From: CAYUEN01 sp964443745
GTDB taxonomy: Bacteria > Campylobacterota > Campylobacteria > Campylobacterales > QNZT01
DNA length: 27,530 nucleotides
Direction of reading: 5' to 3'
Assembly (NCBI GenBank): GCA_964443745.1
Contig: CAYUEN010000024.1
Span: forward strand, 1 to 27,530
Shown piece after piece: positions 14,356 to 23,005 of the stretch (the stretch's first letter is position 1; each line of letters begins with the position of its first letter). The notes beneath the pieces were generated by a model, which saw only the letters and a program-made list of their open reading frames with translations, was not told the origin of the DNA and did no database searches. The translations under genes and the position numbers were made by a program.

Positions 14356-15636
14356 ATGATTACGGCGGATGTTGATAGATTGGTGGAAGAGCGGTTGGGA
14401 CTCACCCCGGCGAAGAAAGAGGAACAGACCCCCTGTCCGGAATCGGCCTATTGTCCAGATGTGGATTTGAAAAAAGAGAAAGATTTCGATCCCAGAAAAC
14501 TCGATTTCAAGATGGTCAAGAGACTCCGCCATTTTCTCGACGGTCTGATCAAATACGGCGGTAGCGACCTTCATATCAAAAGCGGTTCGAATATCCGCGG
14601 CCGCATCAACGGAGAGATGATCCCGATGTCCAAGGAGATTCTCTCGCATGCCGAGGGAATCCAACTCGCCAAAGAGGTCCTCAAGGGACGTTTCGCGGAA
14701 CTGGTTGAGAAAAAAAGCATCGATTTTACCTTCAAACTGGACGAAAAATATCGCTTCAGGGGGAATATGTTTTTCCAATCCGAAGGCGTCTCCGCCGTTT
14801 TTAGGGTGATCCCCGTGGAGATTCCGACGATGGAACAACTCAAGCTTCCTTCCATTCTGAAAAATCTCTGCACCCTCAAACGGGGACTCGTCCTCGTCAC
14901 GGGCCCTACCGGCAGCGGTAAATCGACCACCCTCGCTTCGATCATCAACCAGATCAACAAAGAGCAAAAAAAACACATCATCACGATCGAGGATCCGATC
15001 GAATTCGTCTATCGGGACAACCAGAGTCTGATCAATCAACGTTCGATGGGACAGGATGCGACCGACTTCCAATCGGCGCTGCGTGCGGCGCTGCGTGAAG
15101 ATCCGGACGTCATCCTTGTTGGAGAGATGCGGGATATGGAGACGATCGAAACCGCGATGCATGCCGCCGAAACCGGCCACCTGGTCCTCTCCACGCTGCA
15201 TACCGTCGACGCCAAGGATACGATCAACCGTATCATCGGCATGTTTCCGGGCAACGAGCAGAACAAAATCCGGATGAGTCTGGCGGCGACCCTGCAGGGG
15301 GTACTTTCCCAAAGACTCGTCAAGACCAAAGACAACAAACGGGTAGCGGCGATCGAAATCCTGCTTCGAAACGCCCGTATCGAATCGTTGATCGCCGACG
15401 GCAGAGACAGCGAAATCACCGATGCGATCGCCGAGGGAAAGGATATCTACGGAATGCAGACTTTCGACCAGGCGCTGCTCGATCTCTACGCGAAGGGAAT
15501 CATCACCGAAGAGGAGGCGCTGCTCAACGCGACCAACAAGAGCGATCTGCGTATGCAGCTGGATGCTTTCAACTCCGCCAACACCTCCCATCAGAGGGTG
15601 GAGGATTCGATTATCGCGCTCAAAGGCGATAACTAA
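14356..15636 (+). CDS. PilT/PilU-family type IV pilus retraction ATPase
   Basis: The 426-residue secretion-type ATPase has Walker A GPTGSGKST (183-191), the Asp-box region HIITIEDPIEFVY, Walker B DPDVILVGE (249-257) and a His-box in TGHLVLSTLHT. The N-terminal PAS-like domain starts near residue 50 (YGGSDLHIKSG). PilT and PilU power pilus retraction and twitching motility. The usual PilT AIRNLIRE motif is replaced by RIESLIADG, so PilT versus PilU cannot be decided. The first 50 residues are an extra charged extension with a Cys pair (CPESAYC). The ATG is three bases after tal. No other pilus gene is in the window. Confidence 0.87.
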   Translation: MITADVDRLVEERLGLTPAKKEEQTPCPESAYCPDVDLKKEKDFDPRKLDFKMVKRLRHFLDGLIKYGGSDLHIKSGSNIRGRINGEMIPMSKEILSHAEGIQLAKEVLKGRFAELVEKKSIDFTFKLDEKYRFRGNMFFQSEGVSAVFRVIPVEIPTMEQLKLPSILKNLCTLKRGLVLVTGPTGSGKSTTLASIINQINKEQKKHIITIEDPIEFVYRDNQSLINQRSMGQDATDFQSALRAALREDPDVILVGEMRDMETIETAMHAAETGHLVLSTLHTVDAKDTINRIIGMFPGNEQNKIRMSLAATLQGVLSQRLVKTKDNKRVAAIEILLRNARIESLIADGRDSEITDAIAEGKDIYGMQTFDQALLDLYAKGIITEEEALLNATNKSDLRMQLDAFNSANTSHQRVEDSIIALKGDN

Positions 15637-15659
15637 GCGTTTCTTTAGCATTTTTAAAG

Positions 15660-15665
15660 TAGAAT
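15660..15665 (+). promoter_or_regulatory. Possible -10 box of rplY
   Basis: TAGAAT in the 64-base gap after the pilT-like gene, preceded by a T-rich stretch as in Campylobacterota sigma70 promoters. It predicts a leader of about 29 bases with the AAGGAA site at 15689-15694. Confidence 0.4.
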
Positions 15666-15700
15666 CGCCCCTCAATTCAATTTTACATAAGGAAAAAACT

Positions 15701-16237
15701 ATGATCGAGGGTATCGTTAGAGAGAGTATCGGCAAAAAAGCTGCGAAAGCTTTGAGACGAGATGGTTATCTAATCGCCAACATTTACGGAAAAGGTTTTG
15801 AAAATATCAATGCCGCCTTCAAATCGAACGAATTCATCAAAGCGGTGAGAAGGAAAGAGCATCTGATCTTCAACGTAAAGGTTGACGGAAAGGATATCCC
15901 CGTCGTCATTCAGGAGTACCAGAAAGATCCCGTCACCAACCAACTGCTGCATGTCGACCTCAGAGTCGCACAACCGGGTGTGGTTTCCAAATACCTCGTG
16001 CCCGTCAAAACCGTCGGAACACCGAAGGGCCTGAAGAACAAAGGGGTGCTGATCTACTCCAAAAAGCGGCTGCTCGTCAAATGCAAGGCGGAGGATCTAC
16101 CGGACAGCTTCACGCTCGATGTCAGCGGCCTGGACGTGGGCGACTCCATCCTCGTCCGGGATATCCAGGCACCCGAAAACGTCAAATTGATGGATGCCGA
16201 CAGAGTCTCCGTCGTTGGTGTGATCAAAGCCAAATAG
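15701..16237 (+). CDS. rplY: 50S ribosomal protein L25 (general stress protein CTC type)
   Basis: L25 binds 5S rRNA in the large subunit. The 178-residue protein is the long CTC/TL5 type: an N-terminal L25 domain (about 1-90, starting MIEGIVRESIGKKAAKALRR and including PVTNQLLHVDL) followed by a C-terminal beta domain (about 95-178, PVKTVGTPKGLKNKGVL). The frame is open far upstream, but the ATG at 15701 with AAGGAA six bases before it is where the family begins. It lies seven bases before pth; rplY-pth is a common bacterial pair. Confidence 0.95.
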   Translation: MIEGIVRESIGKKAAKALRRDGYLIANIYGKGFENINAAFKSNEFIKAVRRKEHLIFNVKVDGKDIPVVIQEYQKDPVTNQLLHVDLRVAQPGVVSKYLVPVKTVGTPKGLKNKGVLIYSKKRLLVKCKAEDLPDSFTLDVSGLDVGDSILVRDIQAPENVKLMDADRVSVVGVIKAK

Positions 16238-16244
16238 GCCTTTT

Positions 16245-16805
16245 ATGGTACTGATCGTAGGGTTGGGAAACCCCGCCGAAAAGTATCAGAACAACCGCCA
16301 CAACGTCGGCTTCATGGTCATCGACAGATTGATCGAAACGCTGAAGCCGACGTCTATTGCCAAATCCGCCTTCAAAGGCGAACTCTACAAGCATCGCGAC
16401 CTCCTTCTGCTCAAACCCACGACCTATATGAACCTCTCGGGAGAGAGTGTACAGGCGGTGGCGCACTACTACAAACCCGAACGCATCATCGTCATTCATG
16501 ACGAACTGGATATCGATCTGGGACGCATCAAGCTCAAACACGACGGCGGGCACGGAGGCCACAACGGCCTCAGATCGATCGACGCCCATATCGGCAGCGA
16601 CTACGATCGGATCCGTATCGGCATCTCCAAACCCGCTCGAAAGTCCGAAGTGATCTCCCATGTCCTCAGCGATTTTTCGAAAGAGGAGCGGACGTGCCTT
16701 GCGAAGGTGATCGACAAAGCGGCCGAGCTGGCGATGGAGCTCGCTCGAAAAGAGCTCGAAGAGGTACGGCGCCACTTCTCGGCCAGGCAGAACCTATGCA
16801 GCTGA
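16245..16805 (+). CDS. pth: Peptidyl-tRNA hydrolase Pth
   Basis: Pth releases tRNA from prematurely dropped peptidyl-tRNA. The 186-residue protein begins MVLIVGLGNPAEKYQNNRHNVGF, with the conserved Asn9 and catalytic His19. It goes on with LLLKPTTYMNLSGESV, VIHDELDIDLGRIKLK and GGHGGHNGLRSI, all family signatures. Start ATG is seven bases after rplY; the ribosome-binding site is weak. Its last ten bases overlap the LptF/G-type permease gene. Confidence 0.97.
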   Translation: MVLIVGLGNPAEKYQNNRHNVGFMVIDRLIETLKPTSIAKSAFKGELYKHRDLLLLKPTTYMNLSGESVQAVAHYYKPERIIVIHDELDIDLGRIKLKHDGGHGGHNGLRSIDAHIGSDYDRIRIGISKPARKSEVISHVLSDFSKEERTCLAKVIDKAAELAMELARKELEEVRRHFSARQNLCS

Positions 16806-17869
16806 AACTCTACCGAAGATTCATCTCCGCCCTCTTTTTCAAGAACTTCCTGATTCTCTTTCTGGCGATGCAACTCTTCTTCACCGGCATCGACCTGATG
16901 CAAAATCTCAAATCTCTCCCCGCATCGGCCAACCTGCAGATTCTCTACGGCGTCAACATCTTCTTGAATTTCATCAACTACACCCTGCCGCTCTCTCTCG
17001 TCTTCGCGATGCTCACCACGATCATCGGATTGATCAAGAGCAACGAACTGGTCGCGCTCTATGCGCTCGGACTCTCCAAAGAAAGAGTGATCGCACCAAT
17101 CTTCACGATCACCGCACTCTTGACGTCTCTTTATATCGGACTCAACTTCACCCCCTTCGTCAAGGCGAACGAGATCTCCACCAGCATCAAGCAAAACGGA
17201 GAGATCGCATCCAGAACGAGCGGACTCTTTTTGAAATATTTCGATACCTACGCCTATATCGAAACGCTCAAGCCGCTTCAAAACCTGGGAGAGCGTATCA
17301 CGATTTTCTACACGAAACAAAACGACATCGTAGAGATCCTCCACGCCAAAAGCGCCACCTTTTCGAACCGATACTGGAACCTCCACGACGTCGAACGGAT
17401 CGAAAAACCGAAAATCCGATCGCTTCTGCAAAAAGACGCGAAACTGACGAAAACCCATCTGAAGACGATGAAGGTCCTCAAAGGGTTTCGCCCCCAGATC
17501 ATCGATAACCTCTTCAAAGGCAAAAGCCAACTCACGATTCCCGATTCGATAGCCGCGATCGCACTGCTGAAGCGCCAGCGGATCGATACCGACAAGATTC
17601 GGGGAAACCTCTACCTGATGACCCTCTTCCCCCTCTTCGCTCCGCTGGCGGTGCTGGCACTCTTCTACCCCCTCCCGATGCAACGCCGCGGATCCAACCT
17701 CGCGATCGTCAGTTCGGCTTTCATCCTGGTCGCGCTGCTGCTGTGGGGAATTCTCTTCACGCTCGCCAAAATCACCCTCAACGGCTCCATCGAACCCGAA
17801 TGGGGTATCGCGGCCCCGATGCTGCTGCTGCTGATCGCGACCCTCTGGATCGTCCGCAGATACAGGTAA
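16796..17869 (+). CDS. LptF/LptG family LPS export permease (YjgP/YjgQ)
   Basis: The 357-residue inner-membrane protein has the YjgP/YjgQ layout: N-terminal helices at about 12-33, 50-80 and 99-118, a long periplasmic beta-jellyroll region (about 120-265), and three C-terminal helices at about 271-296, 301-326 and 335-354. The segment KSNELVALYALGLS (81-94) corresponds to the coupling helix that contacts the LptB ATPase. LptF and LptG form the transmembrane part of the machine that extracts LPS from the inner membrane. I cannot tell F from G. The reading frame is open upstream inside pth, but ATG 16796, with AGGCAG before it, fits the family N-terminus. Confidence 0.85.
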   Translation: MQLKLYRRFISALFFKNFLILFLAMQLFFTGIDLMQNLKSLPASANLQILYGVNIFLNFINYTLPLSLVFAMLTTIIGLIKSNELVALYALGLSKERVIAPIFTITALLTSLYIGLNFTPFVKANEISTSIKQNGEIASRTSGLFLKYFDTYAYIETLKPLQNLGERITIFYTKQNDIVEILHAKSATFSNRYWNLHDVERIEKPKIRSLLQKDAKLTKTHLKTMKVLKGFRPQIIDNLFKGKSQLTIPDSIAAIALLKRQRIDTDKIRGNLYLMTLFPLFAPLAVLALFYPLPMQRRGSNLAIVSSAFILVALLLWGILFTLAKITLNGSIEPEWGIAAPMLLLLIATLWIVRRYR

Positions 17870-17893
17870 AGGCGCCCTTTACGTACCTTTGGA

Positions 17894-17899
17894 TAAAAT
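17894..17899 (+). promoter_or_regulatory. Possible -10 box of the lysA-pheA-hisC unit
   Basis: TAAAAT within TTTGGATAAAATATC, in the 59-base gap between the permease gene and lysA. No -35 consensus is seen. A start near 17906 gives a short leader. Confidence 0.35.
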
Positions 17900-17928
17900 A
17901 TCTCTAAAAACCGAAGGGCTTCTTCTTC

Positions 17929-19140
17929 ATGATCGATTTCAAAGCACTCGCACAAAAATACGACACACCCCTCTACCTCTACGACTTCGACCATATTCGG
18001 GAACGCTACACAAAACTCAAAGAGGCGTTTCGGGGGCGAAAATCTCTGATATGCTACGCCGTCAAAGCCAACTCCAACCTCTCCGTGATCCGACTGCTCG
18101 CCAACGAGGGAGCGGGATGCGACTGCGTCTCGATCGGTGAGGTCAGACGAGCGCTTTTGGCCGGCGTGCCAAACTACCGCATCATCTTCAGCGGCGTAGG
18201 CAAACGCGACGACGAAATCCAAGAGGCGCTCGAAAAAGAGATTTTGATGATCAATCTCGAGAGCGAAGCGGAGCTTTCACGGGTCGAAAAAATCGCCGCG
18301 AAACTCGGCAAAACGGCCAGAATCAGTATCCGCGTCAATCCCGACATCGATCCTCTGACCCACCCTTATATCTCCACCGGATTGAGCGAAAACAAATTCG
18401 GCGTTTCGATCGATACGGCAAAAAGGATGTATATCGGCGCCAAAAACTCTCCCCATCTGGATCCGGTGGGGATCCATTTCCATATCGGAAGCCAGCTGAC
18501 ACAGCTGCAGCCGATCAAAGAGGCGAGCGCCATCGTGGCCGATTTGGTGCGCAATCTCAAAGCGTTGGAAATCGAGCTGAAATTTTTCGATGTAGGCGGC
18601 GGACTCGGTATCCGCTACCATGACGAAGAGACGATCGAGCCCTACGACTATGCCCAGGCGATCCTCTCCACGCTCACGGGGCTGGATATGACGGTGATGT
18701 GCGAACCGGGCCGCTACCTGGTGGGTAACGGAGGCTACTTTCTCACACGTGTCCTCTACGAAAAACGAAACGGCGACAAACGCTTCGTGATCGTCGACGG
18801 CGCGATGAACGACCTGATCCGCCCCGCGCTCTACCACGCTTTTCATCGGATCGAAGTGGTCGGGAAAACGGGTACGCCCACACCCGCCGACGTCGTCGGG
18901 CCGGTATGCGAAAGCGGCGACTTCTTCGCCAAAGATCTTCCTCTGCCACCCACCGATCATGACGATCTGCTGCTGCTTGGAAGCGCCGGCGCCTACGGAT
19001 TCACGATGAGCAGCAACTACAACACCCGTCCCAGAGCCGCAGAAGTGGCGATCGAAAAGGGAGAGGACCGGCTGATCAGGCGCAGAGAGACTTTCGAAGA
19101 TTTGATCGCACAGGAAGTCGAATATCTGAAGGAGCGATGA
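17929..19140 (+). CDS. lysA: Diaminopimelate decarboxylase LysA
   Basis: LysA decarboxylates meso-diaminopimelate to lysine using PLP. The 403-residue fold-type III enzyme has the PLP lysine in ICYAVKANSN (Lys46), PVGIHFHIGSQL, FDVGGGLGIRY for phosphate binding, MCEPGRYLV and the active-site CESGDFFAKD with Cys327 from the partner subunit. YGFTMSSNYNTRPR near the C-terminus is also typical. No strong ribosome-binding site is seen (AAGGG about ten bases upstream). First of lysA-pheA-hisC; its stop overlaps the pheA start. Confidence 0.97.
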   Translation: MIDFKALAQKYDTPLYLYDFDHIRERYTKLKEAFRGRKSLICYAVKANSNLSVIRLLANEGAGCDCVSIGEVRRALLAGVPNYRIIFSGVGKRDDEIQEALEKEILMINLESEAELSRVEKIAAKLGKTARISIRVNPDIDPLTHPYISTGLSENKFGVSIDTAKRMYIGAKNSPHLDPVGIHFHIGSQLTQLQPIKEASAIVADLVRNLKALEIELKFFDVGGGLGIRYHDEETIEPYDYAQAILSTLTGLDMTVMCEPGRYLVGNGGYFLTRVLYEKRNGDKRFVIVDGAMNDLIRPALYHAFHRIEVVGKTGTPTPADVVGPVCESGDFFAKDLPLPPTDHDDLLLLGSAGAYGFTMSSNYNTRPRAAEVAIEKGEDRLIRRRETFEDLIAQEVEYLKER

Positions 19141-20213
19141 TGGATCTGCAAAAACTCCGAAACGAAATCAACGCGATAGACGATGCGATGATCGAACTGC
19201 TCGTCTCCAGAATGCGGTTGGTCAAGGAGGTGGGCAAACTCAAACAGAACACCGGTACCAGCATCTACCGACCCGAGCGGGAGCGTGAAATCATCGAGCG
19301 TCTCACCCGAAAAAGCGACGAAAAACTTCTGCCCAAAGAGGCGATCGAAGCGATCTTCATGGAGATTTTCGCCGTCAGCCGCAATCTCGAACTTCCCGAA
19401 AAGGTCGCCTATCTGGGGCCGGAGGGAAGCTACACCCACCAGGCCGCCGAAAGCCGTTTCGGGGCGCTTAGCTACTACCTTCCGCTCTCTTCGATCGAAG
19501 CGGTCTTCAGGGTACTGCAGAACAAAGAGGCCAAATACGGCGTCGTCCCGATCGAAAACAATACCGAAGGGGCCATCGGAACGACCCTCGATTGCCTGGG
19601 CAAATACGACTCCCTGATCATCGCCGAACACTATATGGACATTCACCACTCTTTCGCATCCCTGGCGGAAAACCTGAAGGACATCAAGCGGATCTACTCC
19701 CATCCCCAGGGGTACAATCAATGCCGCACCTTCCTCGAAGAACACTTTCTGCTGGATGTGGAATTCATCCCGACCCGCTCCACCTCCTATGCCGCCAAAC
19801 GGGCGAAAGAGGATCCGGAATCGGCGGCGATCTGCTCACGTATCGCGGCCAAACTCTACAACCTGCCGATCCATTTCGAAAAGATCGAAGACAACCTCGC
19901 CAACCAGACACGCTTTTTGATCCTGAGCGATTTCAAAAACGAAAAGAGCGGCCATGACAAAACATCCATCCTCGCCCAGACCGAAAACAGACCGGGCAGT
20001 CTGGTCGATTTTCTACAGAGCTTTCAGGATGCGGGAATCAACCTCACGAAGATCGAATCGCGCCCCGTCAAGGAGAAGAAGTTCCAGTCGGTCTTTTATA
20101 TCGATTTTCGCGGCCATATCGACGACGAAAACGTCAGGAGAGTGATCGAAAACTCCCCGAGCAAGATCAAATGGCTCGGAAGCTACGTCGCGGGAGACAG
20201 CGATGAAGTTTAA
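19140..20213 (+). CDS. pheA: Bifunctional chorismate mutase/prephenate dehydratase PheA
   Basis: PheA converts chorismate to prephenate and then to phenylpyruvate for phenylalanine synthesis. Chorismate mutase (about 1-85: LRNEINAIDDAMIELLVSRM and YRPEREREIIERL) is followed by prephenate dehydratase (about 90-270: AYLGPEGSYTHQA, PIENNTEGAIGTTLD and the TRFLIL catalytic motif). A C-terminal ACT domain (about 278-357) has ENRPGSLVDFL and TKIESRP, which bind phenylalanine for feedback inhibition in the family. Tandem ATGs lie at 19137 and 19140; the second is five bases from AAGGAG and is preferred. It overlaps hisC by 11 bases. Confidence 0.96.
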   Translation: MDLQKLRNEINAIDDAMIELLVSRMRLVKEVGKLKQNTGTSIYRPEREREIIERLTRKSDEKLLPKEAIEAIFMEIFAVSRNLELPEKVAYLGPEGSYTHQAAESRFGALSYYLPLSSIEAVFRVLQNKEAKYGVVPIENNTEGAIGTTLDCLGKYDSLIIAEHYMDIHHSFASLAENLKDIKRIYSHPQGYNQCRTFLEEHFLLDVEFIPTRSTSYAAKRAKEDPESAAICSRIAAKLYNLPIHFEKIEDNLANQTRFLILSDFKNEKSGHDKTSILAQTENRPGSLVDFLQSFQDAGINLTKIESRPVKEKKFQSVFYIDFRGHIDDENVRRVIENSPSKIKWLGSYVAGDSDEV

Positions 20214-21306
20214 TCCTCGCCTCGAGGCCATCGAAACCTACGAAGGGGGCAAACCGATCGAACTGGTCGTCAGAGAATACGGTATCAAGCCCCAACAGGT
20301 GATCAAACTCGCCAGCAACGAAAACCCGTTGGGTACTTCTCCCCTCGTCGCCGAAGCGATACGCCAAAACGCGACCCGTGCGCATCTGTATCCGGACGAC
20401 ACGATGCGCGCGCTCAAAGAGGCGCTCTCGAAGCGTTTCGGCATCGATTCGAACCGTCTGATCATCGGTGCCGGCAGCGACCAGGTGATCGAATTCGCGA
20501 TTCGCGCCAAAGCCGACGCCGCGACCAGAGTGCTTACCGCGGGGGTCACTTTCGCGATGTACGAAATCTACGCCCGGCAGGTGGGGGCCGAAGTCGTCAA
20601 AACCCCCTCCCCCACCCACGATCTCGATCAATTTCGCGAAGCCTATCGGCGCGATCCTTCGATCGGCATCATCTTTCTCTGTCTGCCCAACAACCCTCTT
20701 GGAGAGTCGTTGCCCACAAAAGAGGTCTACGCCTTTATCGAAGAGATCGATTCCGATACCCTCGTCGTCGTCGACGGCGCCTACCAGGAGTACGCCGGAG
20801 CCAAAGACGAAAATTTCGCCATCGATCCCGCCGATCTGATCGCCACCTTTCCCAACGTACTCTATCTGGGTACATTCTCCAAAGCCTTCGCATTGGGCGG
20901 AATGCGCGTGGGTTACGGTATCGCCTCCGAAGAGATCATCCGAGCGCTCCACAAGCTGCGCCCCCCCTTCAACGTCACCACCCTTTCGCTGGCGGCGGCC
21001 GAAGCGGCACTGAGAGATCATGCGTTTGTCCAAAAGAGTCTTTCGCTCAATTTCGACCAGATGGAGCGCTATCTCGAATTCGCCCGTAGACATGAAATAG
21101 ATTTCATCGATAGTTATACAAATTTCATCACTTTTATTCTTCCTAAAGCACGCAGCTCCCGAGACATAGCGCAAATGTTATTAAAAAAGGGTATAATAAT
21201 CAGAGATTTGACGGGTTACGGACTCAACGGCCTGCGTATCACGATCGGCACACCCGAACAGAACGACAGATTTCTGGAGCTCTTCGAAGAGGTAATAAAA
21301 GCGTAG
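20203..21306 (+). CDS. hisC: Histidinol-phosphate aminotransferase HisC
   Basis: HisC transaminates imidazole-acetol phosphate with glutamate in histidine synthesis. The 367-residue fold-type I PLP enzyme has KLASNENPLG at the N-terminus, a PLP-binding GAGSDQVI, LCLPNNPLGE, VVDGAYQEYA and the Schiff-base lysine in GTFSKAFALGGMRVGYG (Lys227). GGGAGA precedes the ATG and the start overlaps pheA. Because it follows pheA, an additional role on aromatic amino acids is conceivable. The stretch at about 21086-21213 is strikingly AT-rich with ATA and TTA codons unlike the rest of the gene, and contains TATAAT. Confidence 0.95.
   Translation: MKFNPRLEAIETYEGGKPIELVVREYGIKPQQVIKLASNENPLGTSPLVAEAIRQNATRAHLYPDDTMRALKEALSKRFGIDSNRLIIGAGSDQVIEFAIRAKADAATRVLTAGVTFAMYEIYARQVGAEVVKTPSPTHDLDQFREAYRRDPSIGIIFLCLPNNPLGESLPTKEVYAFIEEIDSDTLVVVDGAYQEYAGAKDENFAIDPADLIATFPNVLYLGTFSKAFALGGMRVGYGIASEEIIRALHKLRPPFNVTTLSLAAAEAALRDHAFVQKSLSLNFDQMERYLEFARRHEIDFIDSYTNFITFILPKARSSRDIAQMLLKKGIIIRDLTGYGLNGLRITIGTPEQNDRFLELFEEVIKA
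21192..21197 (+). promoter_or_regulatory. Possible internal promoter (-10) for fliF-fliG-fliH-dxs inside hisC
   Basis: TATAAT sits in the AT-rich 3' part of hisC, after an A-rich run. It would start a message near 21204, about 110 bases before fliF. There is no -35 consensus, as is usual in this phylum. Confidence 0.4.
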
Positions 21307-21313
21307 GAAACAG

Positions 21314-22993
21314 ATGGATTTCAAAACATTGCTGGAACAGATCACCGGTCTCTTTGCCAAACTCTCCAAAAAACAGAAGATCATCATCGCCGCCTCCACG
21401 GTAGGAGTGATCGGATTCATCGTCTTTTTGATTCTCTATACCGGTACACAGAGAGAGAGGGAGGGATACCGCGTACTTTTCGACAATATCTCTCCTTCCG
21501 ACGCGGCGCTGGTGATCTCGCAACTGGAAAAAGACGGTATCCCCTACAAACTCGTCGACGAGAGTACGATCAAAGTCCCCCGCGAATATGTCTACAAAGA
21601 GCGCATCGCGATCGCCGCGCAGGGATTGCCCAAAAGCTCCAAGGTGGGATTCGAACTCTTCGACAAACAGCAGTTCGGAGAGACCGATTTCGCACAGAAG
21701 ATCAAGTTTTTGCGGGCGCTCGAGGGAGAGCTGGCCCGGACGGTGGAGAGCCTCACACCCATCGAAGAGGCCAAGGTCCACATCGCGATGCCCAAAGAGT
21801 CCGTCTTCGTCGAAAAAGAGACGGCTCCGACCGCTTCGGTCGTCGTCAAAGTCTCCCCCGGCATGAAACTCTCCTCCAAACAGATTCTCGGCATCCGCAA
21901 TCTCGTCTCCGCATCGGTCGCCAAACTTCCGCCCCAAAATGTCCAGATCGTCGACCAGGACGGCGAACCTCTGGGCACGGAGGGCGAGGAGGGCTTCGAC
22001 GCGGATAGGATCAATGCGCAGATTCGCTACAAAAAAGCTTACGAAAAAGCCTACGAAAAGAAAATCGAAAATCTCCTCGCACCCGTACTGGGCGGCAAAC
22101 AGAAGGTGGTCGCCAAGGTAACGATCGACTTCGATTTCGAAAAGAAGGAGACCGTTAGCGAATACTACGATCCCGAATCGGTCGTCCGCAGCGAACAGAC
22201 GGTCGAAGAGAAGCGTGAAGGAGTCTCTCCCAAAGAGGTGGGAGGCGTTCCGGGAGCCATCAGCAACATCGGTCCCGTTCAGGGAGTCGAAGAGGGAAAA
22301 CAATCCGGAGAGAAGTACGAAAAAAGCTCTTCCACCACCAACTACGAAATCTCCAAAAAGGTGACCAACACCAAGGGGGCGTTCGCTACGATCAAACGCA
22401 TCACCGCTTCGGTCGTGGTCGATGGAAAATACAAGCCCAAAACGGACGAAAAGGGTAATCCCACCGGAGAGAGTGTCTACACACCGCTCGATCCTACCGA
22501 AATCGACGCGATCACGTCGATCGTCAAAAACAGCATCGGCTTCGATCCCAAAAGAGGCGACGACGTGAGCGTGAGAAATTTCGAATTCACCCCTGCCGGC
22601 CTCAAGATGCCCGAAAACACGATCGAAAAGACCGCCTCCATGATCACCCCGTTTTTACCGATATTGAAATACCTCTTTGCGGGAATTTTACTCTTTGTCT
22701 TCTACAAAAAGATCATCGCACCTTTTGGGGAGCGTATGTTACAGGAATACGAAGTGGAGGAGGAAGAGGAGTTTCTGCCGGAGAGTGAAGAGATACTGGA
22801 AGAGAGCGATACGATGAAAGAGTACAAAAAGATGAAGCAGAAAGTCGAAGAGGAACTCGGTATCTCCGAGGGTGTGGACGAAGAGGACCTCAAACACGAA
22901 ATTCTGCTCGACAAAATCCGAAAAGAGATCGAAAGCAGACCCGAAGAGGCCGCCAGACTCCTCAAATCGATCATCGACAATGAAAAAGAGTGA
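21314..22993 (+). CDS. fliF: Flagellar MS-ring protein FliF
   Basis: FliF builds the MS ring in the inner membrane and is the base for flagellar assembly. The 559-residue protein has an N-terminal membrane helix (about 23-45, IIIAASTVGVIGFIVFLILY) and ring-building motifs in the periplasmic part such as VAIPKES-like HIAMPKESVFVEKE and ASVVVKVSPGMKLS. A low-complexity Glu/Lys/Ser region follows at about 295-345. The second membrane helix is at about 436-460, and the acidic C-terminal tail carries the FliG-binding end. TAGGAAA precedes the ATG, seven bases after hisC. Confidence 0.97.
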   Translation: MDFKTLLEQITGLFAKLSKKQKIIIAASTVGVIGFIVFLILYTGTQREREGYRVLFDNISPSDAALVISQLEKDGIPYKLVDESTIKVPREYVYKERIAIAAQGLPKSSKVGFELFDKQQFGETDFAQKIKFLRALEGELARTVESLTPIEEAKVHIAMPKESVFVEKETAPTASVVVKVSPGMKLSSKQILGIRNLVSASVAKLPPQNVQIVDQDGEPLGTEGEEGFDADRINAQIRYKKAYEKAYEKKIENLLAPVLGGKQKVVAKVTIDFDFEKKETVSEYYDPESVVRSEQTVEEKREGVSPKEVGGVPGAISNIGPVQGVEEGKQSGEKYEKSSSTTNYEISKKVTNTKGAFATIKRITASVVVDGKYKPKTDEKGNPTGESVYTPLDPTEIDAITSIVKNSIGFDPKRGDDVSVRNFEFTPAGLKMPENTIEKTASMITPFLPILKYLFAGILLFVFYKKIIAPFGERMLQEYEVEEEEEFLPESEEILEESDTMKEYKKMKQKVEEELGISEGVDEEDLKHEILLDKIRKEIESRPEEAARLLKSIIDNEKE

Positions 22994-23005
22994 CGGAGTG
23001 AACCT

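Noticed and set aside
14272..15735. 487-codon minus-strand open frame opposite the pilT-like gene
   Set aside because: Antisense to an ATPase with intact Walker motifs; Asp/Arg/Phe-rich product with no recognisable domain.
17874..17919. Inverted repeat GCCCTT/AAGGGC before lysA that could hide its ribosome-binding site
   Set aside because: Only six pairs across a loop of more than 30 bases; too weak to call a regulatory hairpin.
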